A stretch of DNA of 64,000 bases from contig CAVSRU010000002.1 in the NCBI GenBank assembly GCA_963730535.1, forward strand, positions 62,001 to 126,000, read 5' to 3'. This stretch comes from DASSUW01 sp963730535 (GTDB lineage Bacteria; Actinomycetota; Thermoleophilia; Solirubrobacterales; Solirubrobacteraceae). Shown piece after piece: positions 1 to 9,276 of the stretch. The translations under genes and the position numbers were made by a program. Position 1 is the stretch's first letter; each line of letters begins with the position of its first letter. The notes below the pieces were generated by a model. That model searched no databases and was not told the DNA's origin. It worked only from the letters and a program-made list of their open reading frames with translations.

Positions 1-1096
1 CGCGCTGGAGCAACCCCAGCGCGTCGCGCGCATGCTGCGGGAAGAGCGCGATGCCGATGCTGGCGTCCACGTGCACGCGGATGCCACCGACGGCGAACGA
101 CCGCTCGAGCGCGGCGCGCAGCCGCAACCCCGCGGCACTCGCGATGGCCTCGTCGCCCGGCGCCAGCACGGCGGCGAACTCGTCGCCTCCGAGCCGCGCG
201 AGCGTGTCCTGCTCGCGCAGGATCTGCGCGAGTCGCGGGCCGATCTGCCGCAGCACCTCGTCCCCCGCCGAGTGGCCGAGCGTGTCGTTGAGCTCCTTGA
301 AGCCGTCGAGGTCGACGAGCAGGAGCGCCAGCGTGCCGTCCCGCGCGGACGCCGACTCGATCGCCGCGCCGAGCCGGTCGACGAGATGGCGCCGGTTGCC
401 GAGCCCCGTGAGGTCGTCGGTCACCGCCTGGTGATGGCTCTCACGCAAGCGGGCCGTCACGGTCAGCCCGGCGCGCGCCATCCCCGCCAGCACGGTGGCG
501 ATGGCCAGGCCGACCGCGACCTCGTCGAGCTCGGTGAACTGGCCGACGCCGAGCAGGACGAGCGCGGCCAAGGCGCCGATGAGGATCGCGGTGAGGACGA
601 CGCGGCTGAACTCGGGTCCCGGCTCGGCCGGCGGTTCGCGCAGCCACGACGCGCCGGCCAGCCCGAAGGCGGCGAGCGGCGCCCCGACCGGGCCGCAGGC
701 CAGCCCGCCGAGCCCTCCGATCGCCACCGGCAGCGCCCACCCGGGCTGCCAGCGGCTCAGGGCCAGCGCCCCGACCGCGCCGCCGGCGGCGACAGCCGGC
801 GCGGCGTGGCCGCCGAGCGCGACGGTAACCGCCGCCACGGCCGTGCCGGCCAGCGCCGCGTCGAGCCACGAGAGCAGCGTGACCGACGCCGAGCGGTCGA
901 GCACCAGGGCGGCCGCGCCCGCCGCCGCGAGCGCGCAGGCGACGACCAGGCCGTCCTCGAAGATGGCCGCGACCATCGCCGCCGCGAACGCGACGGGAGC
1001 CACCGAGGCGCGCCGCCGGACGGCCGCCGCCAGACACGCGCCCGCGCCCCCGAGCAGCACCACCCCGCTGGCGATGTCGATGAGCACCACACCCAT
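1..1096 (-). CDS. Membrane-anchored GGDEF diguanylate cyclase (3' end outside window)
   Basis: The reading frame runs from ATG at 1094-1096 leftward and is still open at base 1, so the C-terminus is missing. The first roughly 210 residues are hydrophobic and alanine/leucine-rich and form several membrane segments. They are followed by a GGDEF domain opening with VTDDLTGLGNRRH and carrying the catalytic signature LARLGGDEFAAVL (around 176-200). The domain continues to HVDASIGIALFP, typical of its second half. The family makes c-di-GMP from two GTP at the inner membrane. Many relatives carry a C-terminal EAL phosphodiesterase domain; whether this one does lies beyond the edge. It is divergent from the NfeD-like gene with 47 bp between them. 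Confidence 0.9.
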   Translation of the reverse strand, partial: MGVVLIDIASGVVLLGGAGACLAAAVRRRASVAPVAFAAAMVAAIFEDGLVVACALAAAGAAALVLDRSASVTLLSWLDAALAGTAVAAVTVALGGHAAPAVAAGGAVGALALSRWQPGWALPVAIGGLGGLACGPVGAPLAAFGLAGASWLREPPAEPGPEFSRVVLTAILIGALAALVLLGVGQFTELDEVAVGLAIATVLAGMARAGLTVTARLRESHHQAVTDDLTGLGNRRHLVDRLGAAIESASARDGTLALLLVDLDGFKELNDTLGHSAGDEVLRQIGPRLAQILREQDTLARLGGDEFAAVLAPGDEAIASAAGLRLRAALERSFAVGGIRVHVDASIGIALFPQHARDALGLLQR

Positions 1097-1143
1097 CGTG
1101 CCGGAAATGGCGGGGGAGTACCATCACCCCAAGGAGCCGAGCC

Positions 1144-1605
1144 ATGACCGCGCTGATCCTCGCGTCGCTGGTTACCGGTGCCTCGCTGCTCGTCGCCGAG
1201 GCGCACCTGGCTTCTTACGGCCTGCTCGGGATCGCCGGAGTGCTCGCCCTGGCCGCCGGCGGCGTGATGGCCGTCGAGGCCGCGGGAGGGAGCCTGCTCG
1301 TGGCGCTCGCGCTCGTGCTGCCGGTCGCGCTCGTCGTCGCCGCCCTGGTGGCGATCGCGGGCCGCAAGGCGCTGGCGGTGAGCCGCCGCCGGCCGAGCAA
1401 CGGGCTGGTCGGCCGGGTCGGCGTGGTGCGCCACTCGGTGGAGCCGGTCGGCGACGTCCTGGTCGCCGGCGAGCTGTGGCGCGCGCGCCGCTCGTGGGAC
1501 GACGGCGAGCCGCCGCCGCGCGAGGGCGAGCACGTCGTCGTGGAGCGCGTCCACGGGCTGACGCTGTCGGTCCGCCGCGCCGAGGAATGGGAGCTGATGT
1601 CATGA
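1144..1605 (+). CDS. NfeD-like membrane protein (short form)
   Basis: This 153-residue protein has three hydrophobic segments in its first 80 residues and a soluble C-terminal part (GLVGRVGVVRHSVEP...GELWRARRS...GEHVVVERVHGLTLSV) that looks like the NfeD OB-fold. It lacks the N-terminal ClpP-like protease domain of long NfeD proteins. NfeD proteins are partners of SPFH/stomatin proteins, and here the next gene is exactly that, overlapping by ATGA. An AAGGAG ribosome site sits about 8 bases ahead of the ATG. Confidence 0.85.
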   Translation: MTALILASLVTGASLLVAEAHLASYGLLGIAGVLALAAGGVMAVEAAGGSLLVALALVLPVALVVAALVAIAGRKALAVSRRRPSNGLVGRVGVVRHSVEPVGDVLVAGELWRARRSWDDGEPPPREGEHVVVERVHGLTLSVRRAEEWELMS

Positions 1606-2441
1606 ACGGTGTCACGATCGCGCTGATCCTCGTCGGGACGTTCCTGGCCGCGGCCCTCACGCTGGCGGCCTCCTCGATCCGGATCCTGCGCGAGTACGAG
1701 CGCGCCGTCGTCTTCCGGCTGGGCCGCCTGCTGGGGGAGAAGGGCCCGGGCCTGATCCTGCTCATCCCCGGCGTCGACCGGATGGTCCGCATCGACCTGC
1801 GCACGGTCACGCTCAACATCCCGCCGCAGAACCTGATCACCAGCGACAACGTCCCGGCCAAGGTCAACGCGGTCTGCTACTTCCGCGTGATCGACGCCCC
1901 GCGCGCGGTGGTCGACGTCGAGCGCTATCTCGTCGCCACCTCCCAGATCGCCCAGACGACGCTGCGCTCCGTGCTCGGCAAGGCGGATCTCGACATGCTG
2001 CTGTCCGAGCGCGAGCAGCTCAACGAGGCGCTCCAGCACATCATCGACGAGCACACCGACCCGTGGGGGATCAAGGTCACCACGGTCGAGATCAAGGACG
2101 TCGAGATCCCCACCGCGATGCAGCACGCGATGGCGCTCGGCGCCCAGGCCGAGCGGGAGCGGCGGGCGAAGATCATCCACGCCGAGGGCGAGTTCCAGGC
2201 GTCCAAGCGCCTGCGCGACGCCGCCGACGTGATCGCCGGCAACCCGGCCTCGCTCCAGCTGCGCTACCTCCAGACGCTGACCGAGATCGGGGCGACCCAC
2301 AACTCCACGGTCGTCTTCCCGCTCCCGATCGACGTGGTCAAGCCGTTCATCGACGCGGCGGCGGCGCTGCAGCAGCCCGCCGCGGAGCCGCAGAAGGCCG
2401 TGGAGGGCAACGGGCAGGCGAAGCTGGCGTCGCCCGCGTAG
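1602..2441 (+). CDS. SPFH/band 7 (slipin/stomatin-like) protein
   Basis: The 279-residue product has one N-terminal membrane anchor, then REYERAVVFRLGRL and a full SPFH domain (VDRMVRIDLRTVTLNIPPQ, RSVLGKADLDMLLSER, DPWGIKVTTVEIKDVEIP), then an AQAERERRAKIIHAEGE coiled segment. This is the classic prokaryotic stomatin (slipin) arrangement. Such proteins oligomerise at the inner membrane and organise membrane microdomains. The start is the ATG overlapping the NfeD stop; longer frames upstream are antisense to other genes. The two genes form a translationally coupled pair. Confidence 0.93.
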   Translation: MNGVTIALILVGTFLAAALTLAASSIRILREYERAVVFRLGRLLGEKGPGLILLIPGVDRMVRIDLRTVTLNIPPQNLITSDNVPAKVNAVCYFRVIDAPRAVVDVERYLVATSQIAQTTLRSVLGKADLDMLLSEREQLNEALQHIIDEHTDPWGIKVTTVEIKDVEIPTAMQHAMALGAQAERERRAKIIHAEGEFQASKRLRDAADVIAGNPASLQLRYLQTLTEIGATHNSTVVFPLPIDVVKPFIDAAAALQQPAAEPQKAVEGNGQAKLASPA

Positions 2442-2450
2442 CGCCGGAGC

Positions 2451-4581
2451 TCAGCAGCCGCCGGTGTTGTAGCGCTCGGCGACGATGCAGGGCCGCTCGA
2501 CCGGCCGCCCACGGGCGATCGACCAGGCGAGGCGGACGAACTGCGCGTGGGTCCAGGCGAGCGGGGTCGCCGAGCGCGTGCCCTCGCCGGCCGGCTCGTT
2601 GACCGGGGGCCGGCCGTCCCACACCTGCTCGGGCAGCAGCAGCCCGTCGTTGGCGGTGCGGGCGATCGTGCGCAGGTGTGGCCGGGCGCTGCGGCCGGCG
2701 ATCAGCGCGTACTCGCCGCGCTCGCCGGTCAGCAGCGGCCACAGGCGGCCGAACGTCTGGCGCTCGGCGGTCGGGAAGATGTTCCAGTCGGCGCCGGTGG
2801 CCGTCTCGCCGTAGCCGTCGTAGGTGAAGCGGTACCAGACCGGGCCGTTCGGGGTCCGCACCCGCAGCTGCGAGTCGCCCACCGCGAGCGAGTTCAGGAC
2901 GACCGGGTCGTCGTGGCGCTTGGCCCCGAAGAGCACGAGGCCGAGGAACGAGTTGTCGACGATCTCGCGCTCGTCGACCGGGCGCGGGAAGTTGTCGCCG
3001 AGCGAGTAGGTCGTGCCGTCGTTCGGGTTGCCGTCCTTGGTCACGCGCACGTAGTAGGGCCGCGGCGAGTACGGGCCGTTGGTCGTCGCGGTCCAGCTCT
3101 CGACCTGCTGCTGCCAGGCGTCGGCCGTCGCCTCGTACGTGGCGGCCCGCGCCGTGTCCCCGTTGGCGCGCGCGATGGCGGCGGCGCACACGAGGCCCGC
3201 GATCTCGGCCGCGATCGTGTTCGGCGACCAGCCGCTCTGGTTCTCCCAGCGCTCGTTGTCGCTCGTCCGGACCACCCGCGACGACGTAGTCGGCCGCCAG
3301 GCGCACGTGCGCCCAGTCGGTCGCGCCGTTGCGGCCGAGCCACCAGGCGAGCACGATCGGCAGCGAGACCTGGTCCATCTGCTCGGTCATCCAGCGCGGC
3401 ACGCCGTCGACCCGGGTGTTCTGCCAGAACGAGCCGTCCGGCTTCTGCACGCGCCACAGGAAGTCGAGCAGGCGCTCGGCGGCGGGCCGGTCGCCGGCCG
3501 CGGCCTGCGCGGTGGCGACGTGGTAGAGGTCGCGCGGCCAGACGAGGTGGTAGGGGCCGGAGTCGGGACGGTTCTCGAGCGTGAGCGTGCCCCACACCCA
3601 CGGCATGCTCGGCGACGCGATCGAGGCCCCCCGGTGCGCCTTGTCCTCCGCCGCCGCGAGCACCATCAGCGACTGCTGGTAGAGGCGGCGCATGTGCTGC
3701 GAGCCGCGCACCGGCTTCGGCGGGCGGCGCACCGACTGGCGGTATCCCACCCAACCGTTCGCGTAGCGGCGAGCGGCGGGCGCGAAGCGGCTGCCGGTGG
3801 CCGCCTGCCGCGCCGCGGCGGCGTTGGGCCCGAAGCCGATCGACAGCGTGAGGTCGCGCCGGCGGACGCCGTCGAGCTTCGTCTCCGCCGCCTGCACGAC
3901 GTTGCCGGGGGCGGTCGCGTCGTACTGGGCGTCGATGTCGCCGTCCTCGAGGTCGGCGCGCGGGTCGCTGGCGGTGCCCGCGTAGCCGCTGGTCGTGCGC
4001 CGGAGCGCGGGCGTCGCGCGGATCGCCGAGGCCACGGTGTCGTCGGAGGCCACCAGCGCCGACGGCCGCGAGAAGCCGAGGTCGTCGTCGCCGTCGTTGC
4101 CCGGCGCCGGGTCGGCGAGCACGAAGAGCTTCAGCGGCCGGCCGGAGAACGAGTTGAAGCGGACGCGGGCGAGGACGGTCGCGCGGCGCGGGTCGGTGAT
4201 CCAGGTCGCCTCGAGCCGCCAGCCGGTCCCGCGCAGCACTTGGCGGTAGGTGAGCGAGCCGGCGACCGGCTGCACGGTTCCGCGCCCCACCAGCCGCCGC
4301 CCGTCGGCGACCACGAACTCCAGGTCGCGCAGGCTCGGCGTCGAGAGGTCGGGGTAGTAGATCTCCGTCAGCTCGGTCTGCCGGAGCGTGAACCAGACCG
4401 GGCTGCCGAGCTGCACGGCGCCGCCGAAGCCCTGCTTGTCGGCGGGCGCCCACGTGTGCCGCTCGCCGGGTGCGCCCGGGGCAGGCGGCTTGGCGCCAGC
4501 GGCGGCCGGCCAGAGGGCCAGCAGCAGCGCGGCTGTCGCAAGAGCTCGGATCGAACGCGGCACCGCTTCAAGCGTGCCCAT
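2451..4581 (-). pseudogene. Secreted GH15 glucoamylase/glucodextranase-like gene, interrupted by a frameshift
   Basis: The N-terminal frame begins with a signal peptide (IRALATAALLLALWPAAAGA). It continues through a GH15 N-terminal beta-domain (WAPADKQGFGGAVQLGSPVW) and the catalytic barrel (GPYHLVWPRDLYHVATA, WMTEQMDQVSLPI, ADYVVAGG). Near 3260-3280 the homology jumps to another frame, which continues ERWENQSGWSPNTIAAEIAGL, DGYGETATGADW and LLPEQVWDG. The span is 2,131 bp, one more than a multiple of three, so one inserted base (or two lost) explains it. Both catalytic glutamates known in GH15 (the first Glu of WEN/WEE and the Glu of PEQ) survive, split between frames. The family releases glucose from alpha-glucans outside the cell. 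The break may be a true mutation or a sequencing error. Its start overlaps the upstream kinase stop by 14 bp. Confidence 0.85.
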
Positions 4582-7500
4582 CAGGGGCTACCTGGAAACT
4601 GACGACCTCCGGCACCTGCAGCAGCGCCCCGCGCGCCAGGCCCGCCGTCTGCCAGCGATGCTCGGGCTGGCGGGCCAGCATCGTTCCCATCACCTCGCGC
4701 AGCTCGGGCGACGCCATCGAGAGCGCTTCGACGTTCACGTCCTCGGCGACCGCCCGGCGCAGCACCTCGAACAGCTCGCCCGGCTGGCGCGCCGGCTGGC
4801 CGGCCAGCATCTCCCACAGCAGCATCCCGACCGAGTAGATGTCGGCGCGGCCGTCGACGGCGGCGCCGGTGATCACCTCGGGTGCGAGGTAGGCGGGCGT
4901 GCCGATGAGCGGGTCGCCGCTCTCCGTGATCTTCGTCGCGCTGCTCTCGTGCTTGGCGAGCCCGATGTCGACGATGACGGGGTCCGTCTTCCCGCGGACC
5001 ATGATGCTCGAGGGCTTGAGGTCGAGCCGCACGACGTCGTGCTCGCTCAGATAGTCGAGGGCGTCGAGCAGCGCGGCGGCGATCGCCACGGCATCGCTCG
5101 GCTCGAGCCGGACCTGGCGCATCAGCTGCTTGAGCGACGTGCCGCTGACGAACTCCATGACGATGCCCAGGCGGCCGTCGTCCTCGGTGAACATGTCGAG
5201 CGTCGGGACGATGTTCGGGTGCTCGAGCGCCTTGGCGATCTGCGCCTTGCGCACGAACCGCGCGCGCATCGTCTCGTCGCCTTCCAGCCCCGGGACGTCG
5301 AGCATCTTCACCGCCACCGTCTGCCCGCGCTGGCGGTCGCGAGCGGTGTAGACCCGGCCCATCCCGCCGCGATCGATCTCCTCCTGGAGCTCGTAGCGAC
5401 CGCCGCCCACGACGTCGCCGGGACGGGTCGACTCCCAGGGCTGCGCCGCGATCTCGCCGCCGCCGTCGGCGAGCAGGTCGGCCCGCTCCTGCACGTTGTC
5501 GCGCGCGAAGGCCCTGAGCTTGGCGACGACGTCGTCGGCGAGCTTGTACACGGCGACCTGCGCGTCGGGCACGTCGCCGAAGTGGCGCTCGTCGGCGCCG
5601 AGGCTGCGGACGCGGACGACGTAGCCGTGGGTCACGAGGTGGTCGAGCAGCGCCTCGACCTTCTCCGGCACGAGCACGAGCAGCGGGTCGAGCGCGTCGT
5701 CGTCCTCGGCGTCGTCCCGGGGGATGACGTCCCGCGCGGTGAAGGTGCGGCCGAGCGTGCGCAGGATCCAGTCGGTCACGTAGTAGGCGCCGATCCGCCA
5801 GCGGTCCTCGTCGATCGCGACGGCGAACGCGTGGCCAGGGCCGGGGCCGGTGAACTCGGCCAGGACGCGCTCGACCCCCGCGTAGAACTCGATCCGCGCG
5901 CGGTCGGGCGTGCGCAGCGTGAGGCAGGGGCGCCCGCCGTCCCACTCGACGAGCGAGTTCAGCTCCATGAGCAGCAGGCGCGGGACGCCGCGGGCCTTGA
6001 ACCGCAGGTAGTCGGGCAGGGAGGCGACTTCCGGGCGCTGCTCCCAGCCGTCCGTCATCGTGCTCTCCAGCAGCCGGTCGGTCGCCTGCCAGACGCACGG
6101 CACGTACAGCTGCCAGCCGAACACGCTGTCGTAGACGCTGTTGCCGCGATGGCTGTGGCGCATCGACAGGTCGTGCAGGTCGGGCCCGGCGATGAAGACG
6201 AAGTGCACGCCCCAGGTCGTGAGCAGGTTCTTGAGCCCGCTCACCAGGTTGTCGAGGCTGGTGCGGCCCTCGTCCGAGACCGTGAGCTTGTCCAGCTCGT
6301 CGATGACGACGACGATCTTGCCGTTCCAGCGCGTCTCGGGCGTCCCGTGACGGCGGAAGAGCGAGACGATGCGCAGGAAGTCGTGCTCGACGTCGGCCGC
6401 CGAGTAGGCGAGGAACGACGCCTCCATGGCCAGCGAGTCGGTCGTCTTGCCCGAGAGGTCGACCTTGAACGCGTCGAGCATCGGGAGCGGGATGCCGAAG
6501 CCGACCCCGCGCGTGCGCTCATTCGCGGAGTCCTGCGTCTGGGTGAAGGAGAGCGACGTGCGCCGGTACGCGAGGATCAGCTGGCGCCGGACCTCCTCGT
6601 CGAGCTGCTCGAGCACGCCACCGTCGTCGAGCGCCTCGTACAGCCGCCGGATGACCTCGAACAGCAGCTCCTCGGTCGACTTCGGCCGGGCGACGTTGAG
6701 GAACACCGGCACGACCGCGTCCTTGCCGATCTCCGCCCGCAGGTGCTCGAGCGCGCTGAGGATGACGGTTGTCTTGCCGACGCCGCGGAACCCGGTGAGC
6801 AGGAAGGCGCCGCCGTTGGAGTGCATGATGCGCTCGACGAGCGCGAGCACGACCTCCTCGTTGCCGAGCAGCGGGAGCCCGTCCTCCTCCTGGGCGGCGA
6901 ACGGGTGGTGGACGTAGCGGAACGTCGGGTTCACCGGCAGACGCACCGCCGCGGCGCGGCGCCGGGCCTCCTCGAGGCGGTCGGTGCTCTGCCTCACGCT
7001 CGGGCTCTGCCCGTTGGTCGCGGGGACCGGGAGGGCCGGCTGCGGCGCGGGCGGCGCGGCCGGCCGTCGCCGCAGCCGCAGCCGCAGCCACCGCCAGCGA
7101 CGCCGCGGCGCGGACGCGAGCGGCGGCGGCTCGTAGCCGGACGCGTACACGGTGACGCTGGTCGGCGGCGGCGGCGCGGGAACCGGAGCGGCGACCACCG
7201 GCGAGGCCGCGACGGGCGCGGGAACGCCGAGGGCGAGGGCGAACCCGCCCGCCGTCGCGAACCGCTCGCGCGGGTCCTTCGCCATCGCGACGGCAAGAAT
7301 GCTGTCGAACACCGCGAAGTCCGGCGGGAGCACCGGCACCGGGTCGTTGATATGGGCGAACAGCGTGCTCGCCGGCGAGTCACGCGGGTACGGCACCCGC
7401 CCGGTGAGGGTCACGTAGAGCAGGCAGCCGAGCGCGTAGATGTCCGCGCGCGCGTCGCCGGCGGCGCCCATGATGCGCTCGGGCGCCATGTAATCCAGCG

Positions 7501-8029
7501 AGCCGGCGAAGTCGCCCGCCTCACCGGGCGCGGTCTGGACGACGTGATCGCTGTGCGCGATCGCCAGCCCGAAGTCGGTCACGTAGGCGTGGTCGCCGGC
7601 GGCGAGCAGCACGTTGCCGGGCTTGACGTCGCGGTGCACGAGCCCGAGCGAGTGCGCGGCGTCGAGCGCCGCTGCGACCTGGCCGAGGATCCGCACGGCA
7701 CGGTCGACGGGAAGCGGGACGACGGTGTCGAGGCTCGGCCCGTCGATCAGCTGCATCGCAAGGAAGAGGCGGCCGCCGGCCTCGCCCGCCCGGTAGACCG
7801 GCACCACGTGCGCGTGTCCGATCGCGGCCGCCAGCCGCGACTCGCGCTGGAACTGCGCCCGGAACTGCGCGTCGCCGGCGAGCGACGGCGACATGACCTT
7901 CAGGGCCACGGACCGGCTGAGCGCGAGCTCGGTGGCGGCGTAGACGACGCCCATGCCGCCGCGCCCGATGACGCGGTCGATGCGATAGCCATCGAACTCC
8001 GAGCCCGGGTTCAGTCCTTCGACGGTCAT
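4568..8029 (-). CDS. Ser/Thr kinase - P-loop ATPase - Ser/Thr kinase multidomain protein
   Basis: The 1,153-residue protein has three catalytic modules. Residues about 12-270 are a Hanks-type kinase with all motifs: IGRGGMGVVY, VALKV, HRDVKPGN, TDFGLA and APE. A Pro/Ala-rich and basic linker follows, without a membrane segment. Residues about 380-800 are a P-loop ATPase with Walker A GFRGVGKTT (near 413) and Walker B VVVIDELDKL (near 572), of the KAP/Orc-like type. Residues about 880-1130 are a second kinase domain with RGGMGRVY and VAVKML. Its catalytic loop reads RLDLKPSS instead of HRDxKxxN and its Mg loop DIG instead of DFG. The second kinase is therefore probably weak or a pseudokinase. 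The protein is likely a cytoplasmic signalling ATPase; the substrate is unknown. It is divergent from the peptidase gene at 8080. Confidence 0.88.
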   Translation of the reverse strand: MTVEGLNPGSEFDGYRIDRVIGRGGMGVVYAATELALSRSVALKVMSPSLAGDAQFRAQFQRESRLAAAIGHAHVVPVYRAGEAGGRLFLAMQLIDGPSLDTVVPLPVDRAVRILGQVAAALDAAHSLGLVHRDVKPGNVLLAAGDHAYVTDFGLAIAHSDHVVQTAPGEAGDFAGSLDYMAPERIMGAAGDARADIYALGCLLYVTLTGRVPYPRDSPASTLFAHINDPVPVLPPDFAVFDSILAVAMAKDPRERFATAGGFALALGVPAPVAASPVVAAPVPAPPPPTSVTVYASGYEPPPLASAPRRRWRWLRLRLRRRPAAPPAPQPALPVPATNGQSPSVRQSTDRLEEARRRAAAVRLPVNPTFRYVHHPFAAQEEDGLPLLGNEEVVLALVERIMHSNGGAFLLTGFRGVGKTTVILSALEHLRAEIGKDAVVPVFLNVARPKSTEELLFEVIRRLYEALDDGGVLEQLDEEVRRQLILAYRRTSLSFTQTQDSANERTRGVGFGIPLPMLDAFKVDLSGKTTDSLAMEASFLAYSAADVEHDFLRIVSLFRRHGTPETRWNGKIVVVIDELDKLTVSDEGRTSLDNLVSGLKNLLTTWGVHFVFIAGPDLHDLSMRHSHRGNSVYDSVFGWQLYVPCVWQATDRLLESTMTDGWEQRPEVASLPDYLRFKARGVPRLLLMELNSLVEWDGGRPCLTLRTPDRARIEFYAGVERVLAEFTGPGPGHAFAVAIDEDRWRIGAYYVTDWILRTLGRTFTARDVIPRDDAEDDDALDPLLVLVPEKVEALLDHLVTHGYVVRVRSLGADERHFGDVPDAQVAVYKLADDVVAKLRAFARDNVQERADLLADGGGEIAAQPWESTRPGDVVGGGRYELQEEIDRGGMGRVYTARDRQRGQTVAVKMLDVPGLEGDETMRARFVRKAQIAKALEHPNIVPTLDMFTEDDGRLGIVMEFVSGTSLKQLMRQVRLEPSDAVAIAAALLDALDYLSEHDVVRLDLKPSSIMVRGKTDPVIVDIGLAKHESSATKITESGDPLIGTPAYLAPEVITGAAVDGRADIYSVGMLLWEMLAGQPARQPGELFEVLRRAVAEDVNVEALSMASPELREVMGTMLARQPEHRWQTAGLARGALLQVPEVVSFQVAPDGHA

Positions 8030-8079
8030 CGCCGCGCCGACGCTCTCAGGGGCGTGCGGTTCCTGTCAAGCTCGCGCGC

Positions 8080-9276
8080 ATGCGCTTCGCCGAGCACGAG
8101 TTCGCCGTCCCGCTCGATCACGACGAGCCCGACGGCGCCACCATCACGGTGTTCGCACGCGAGGTGGCCGCGGTGGACGGCGCCGACCGCCCGTACCTGG
8201 TGTTCCTCCAGGGCGGCCCCGGCTACGAGGCGCCGCGCCCGACGCGCACTCCCAGCGGCCCGGGATGGCTCGCTCGCGCGCTCGAGGACTACCGCGTGCT
8301 GATGCTCGACCAGCGCGGCACCGGCCGCTCGACGCCGGTCGGGCTGCTGACTGGGCTCACGCCCGCCGAGCAGGCCGACTACCTGCGCCACTTCCGCGCC
8401 GACTCGATCGTGCGCGACGCCGAGCACGTCCGCCGCGCGCTCGGCGTCGAGCGCTGGAGCGTGCTCGGGCAGAGCTTCGGCGGCTTCTGCACGACGACGT
8501 ACCTGTCGCTGGCGCCCGAGGGACTGGCCGAGGCGTTCATCACCGGCGGCCTGCCGCCCGTGGGGCGCGACGTCGACGACGTCTACACGGCGACCTACCG
8601 GCGCACGCTCGAGCGCAACGAGCGCTACTTCGAGCGCTACCCGGAGGACCGCGAGCGGGTGCTGCACCTGCACGAGCTCGACCTCAGGCTGCCCGACGGC
8701 GACCACCTCACGCCCCGCCGCGTGCGCCAGTTCGGGTCTGTGCTCGGGATGAGCGACGGCGCCGAGGAACTCCACCACCTGCTCGAGCTCCCGCCCGAAT
8801 CGCCCGCCTTCCTCCACGACGCCCTGGCCGCGACCCCCTTTGCTCGCAACCCGATCTACGCGGTCATCCACGAGGCGAGCTACGCGGACGGCGGCAGGAC
8901 GCGCTGGTCAGCCGACCGCCTGCTCCCCGACGTCTACGAGGAGCGCCCCGAGCTGTTCACGGGCGAGCACGTCTTCCCGTGGATGTTCGAGGACTACGGC
9001 GCGCTGGCGCCGCTGCGCGAGGCAGCGGAGATCCTCGCCGAGCACGAGTGGCCCCGGCTCTACGACGCCGAGCGGCTGGCCGCCAACGAAGTTCCCGCGG
9101 CGGCCGCCATCTACGCGGACGACCCGTACGTCGAGCGCGAGTTCTCGGAGCAGACCGCCGCGCAGATCCCCGGGCTGCGGCCGTGGATCACCAACGAGTA
9201 CGACCACAACGGGCTGCGCGCCGACGGCGCACGCATCCTCGGCCGGCTCATCGATTTGGCGCGCGGGCGAATCTAG
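8080..9276 (+). CDS. Proline iminopeptidase-like alpha/beta hydrolase (S33 family)
   Basis: The 398-residue alpha/beta hydrolase shows the S33 signatures FLQGGPGYEAP (oxyanion region), LDQRGTGRS and the nucleophile elbow GQSFGGF (Ser about 132). A likely catalytic His lies in NEYDHNGLRADG near the C-terminus. No signal peptide is visible, so it is probably cytoplasmic. The family cleaves N-terminal proline from peptides; the exact substrate cannot be read from sequence. It is convergent with the amidase gene, the two stop codons sharing the same CTAG. Confidence 0.88.
   Translation: MRFAEHEFAVPLDHDEPDGATITVFAREVAAVDGADRPYLVFLQGGPGYEAPRPTRTPSGPGWLARALEDYRVLMLDQRGTGRSTPVGLLTGLTPAEQADYLRHFRADSIVRDAEHVRRALGVERWSVLGQSFGGFCTTTYLSLAPEGLAEAFITGGLPPVGRDVDDVYTATYRRTLERNERYFERYPEDRERVLHLHELDLRLPDGDHLTPRRVRQFGSVLGMSDGAEELHHLLELPPESPAFLHDALAATPFARNPIYAVIHEASYADGGRTRWSADRLLPDVYEERPELFTGEHVFPWMFEDYGALAPLREAAEILAEHEWPRLYDAERLAANEVPAAAAIYADDPYVEREFSEQTAAQIPGLRPWITNEYDHNGLRADGARILGRLIDLARGRI

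Noticed and set aside
2063..2602. Long plus-strand frame rich in Arg/Gly/Ala overlapping the SPFH gene
   Set aside because: It is an antisense or shifted-frame product of high GC content; the SPFH frame has clear domain homology and the other has none.
3255..3285. Programmed ribosomal frameshift in the GH15 gene
   Set aside because: There is no slippery heptamer or downstream pseudoknot that I could recognise, and the enzyme family is not known for recoding.
4388..8302. A 1,304-residue plus-strand open frame opposite the kinase-ATPase gene
   Set aside because: It is the complement of a gene with exact kinase and Walker motifs; its own sequence is low-complexity (Arg/Val/Glu/Asp) with no domain.
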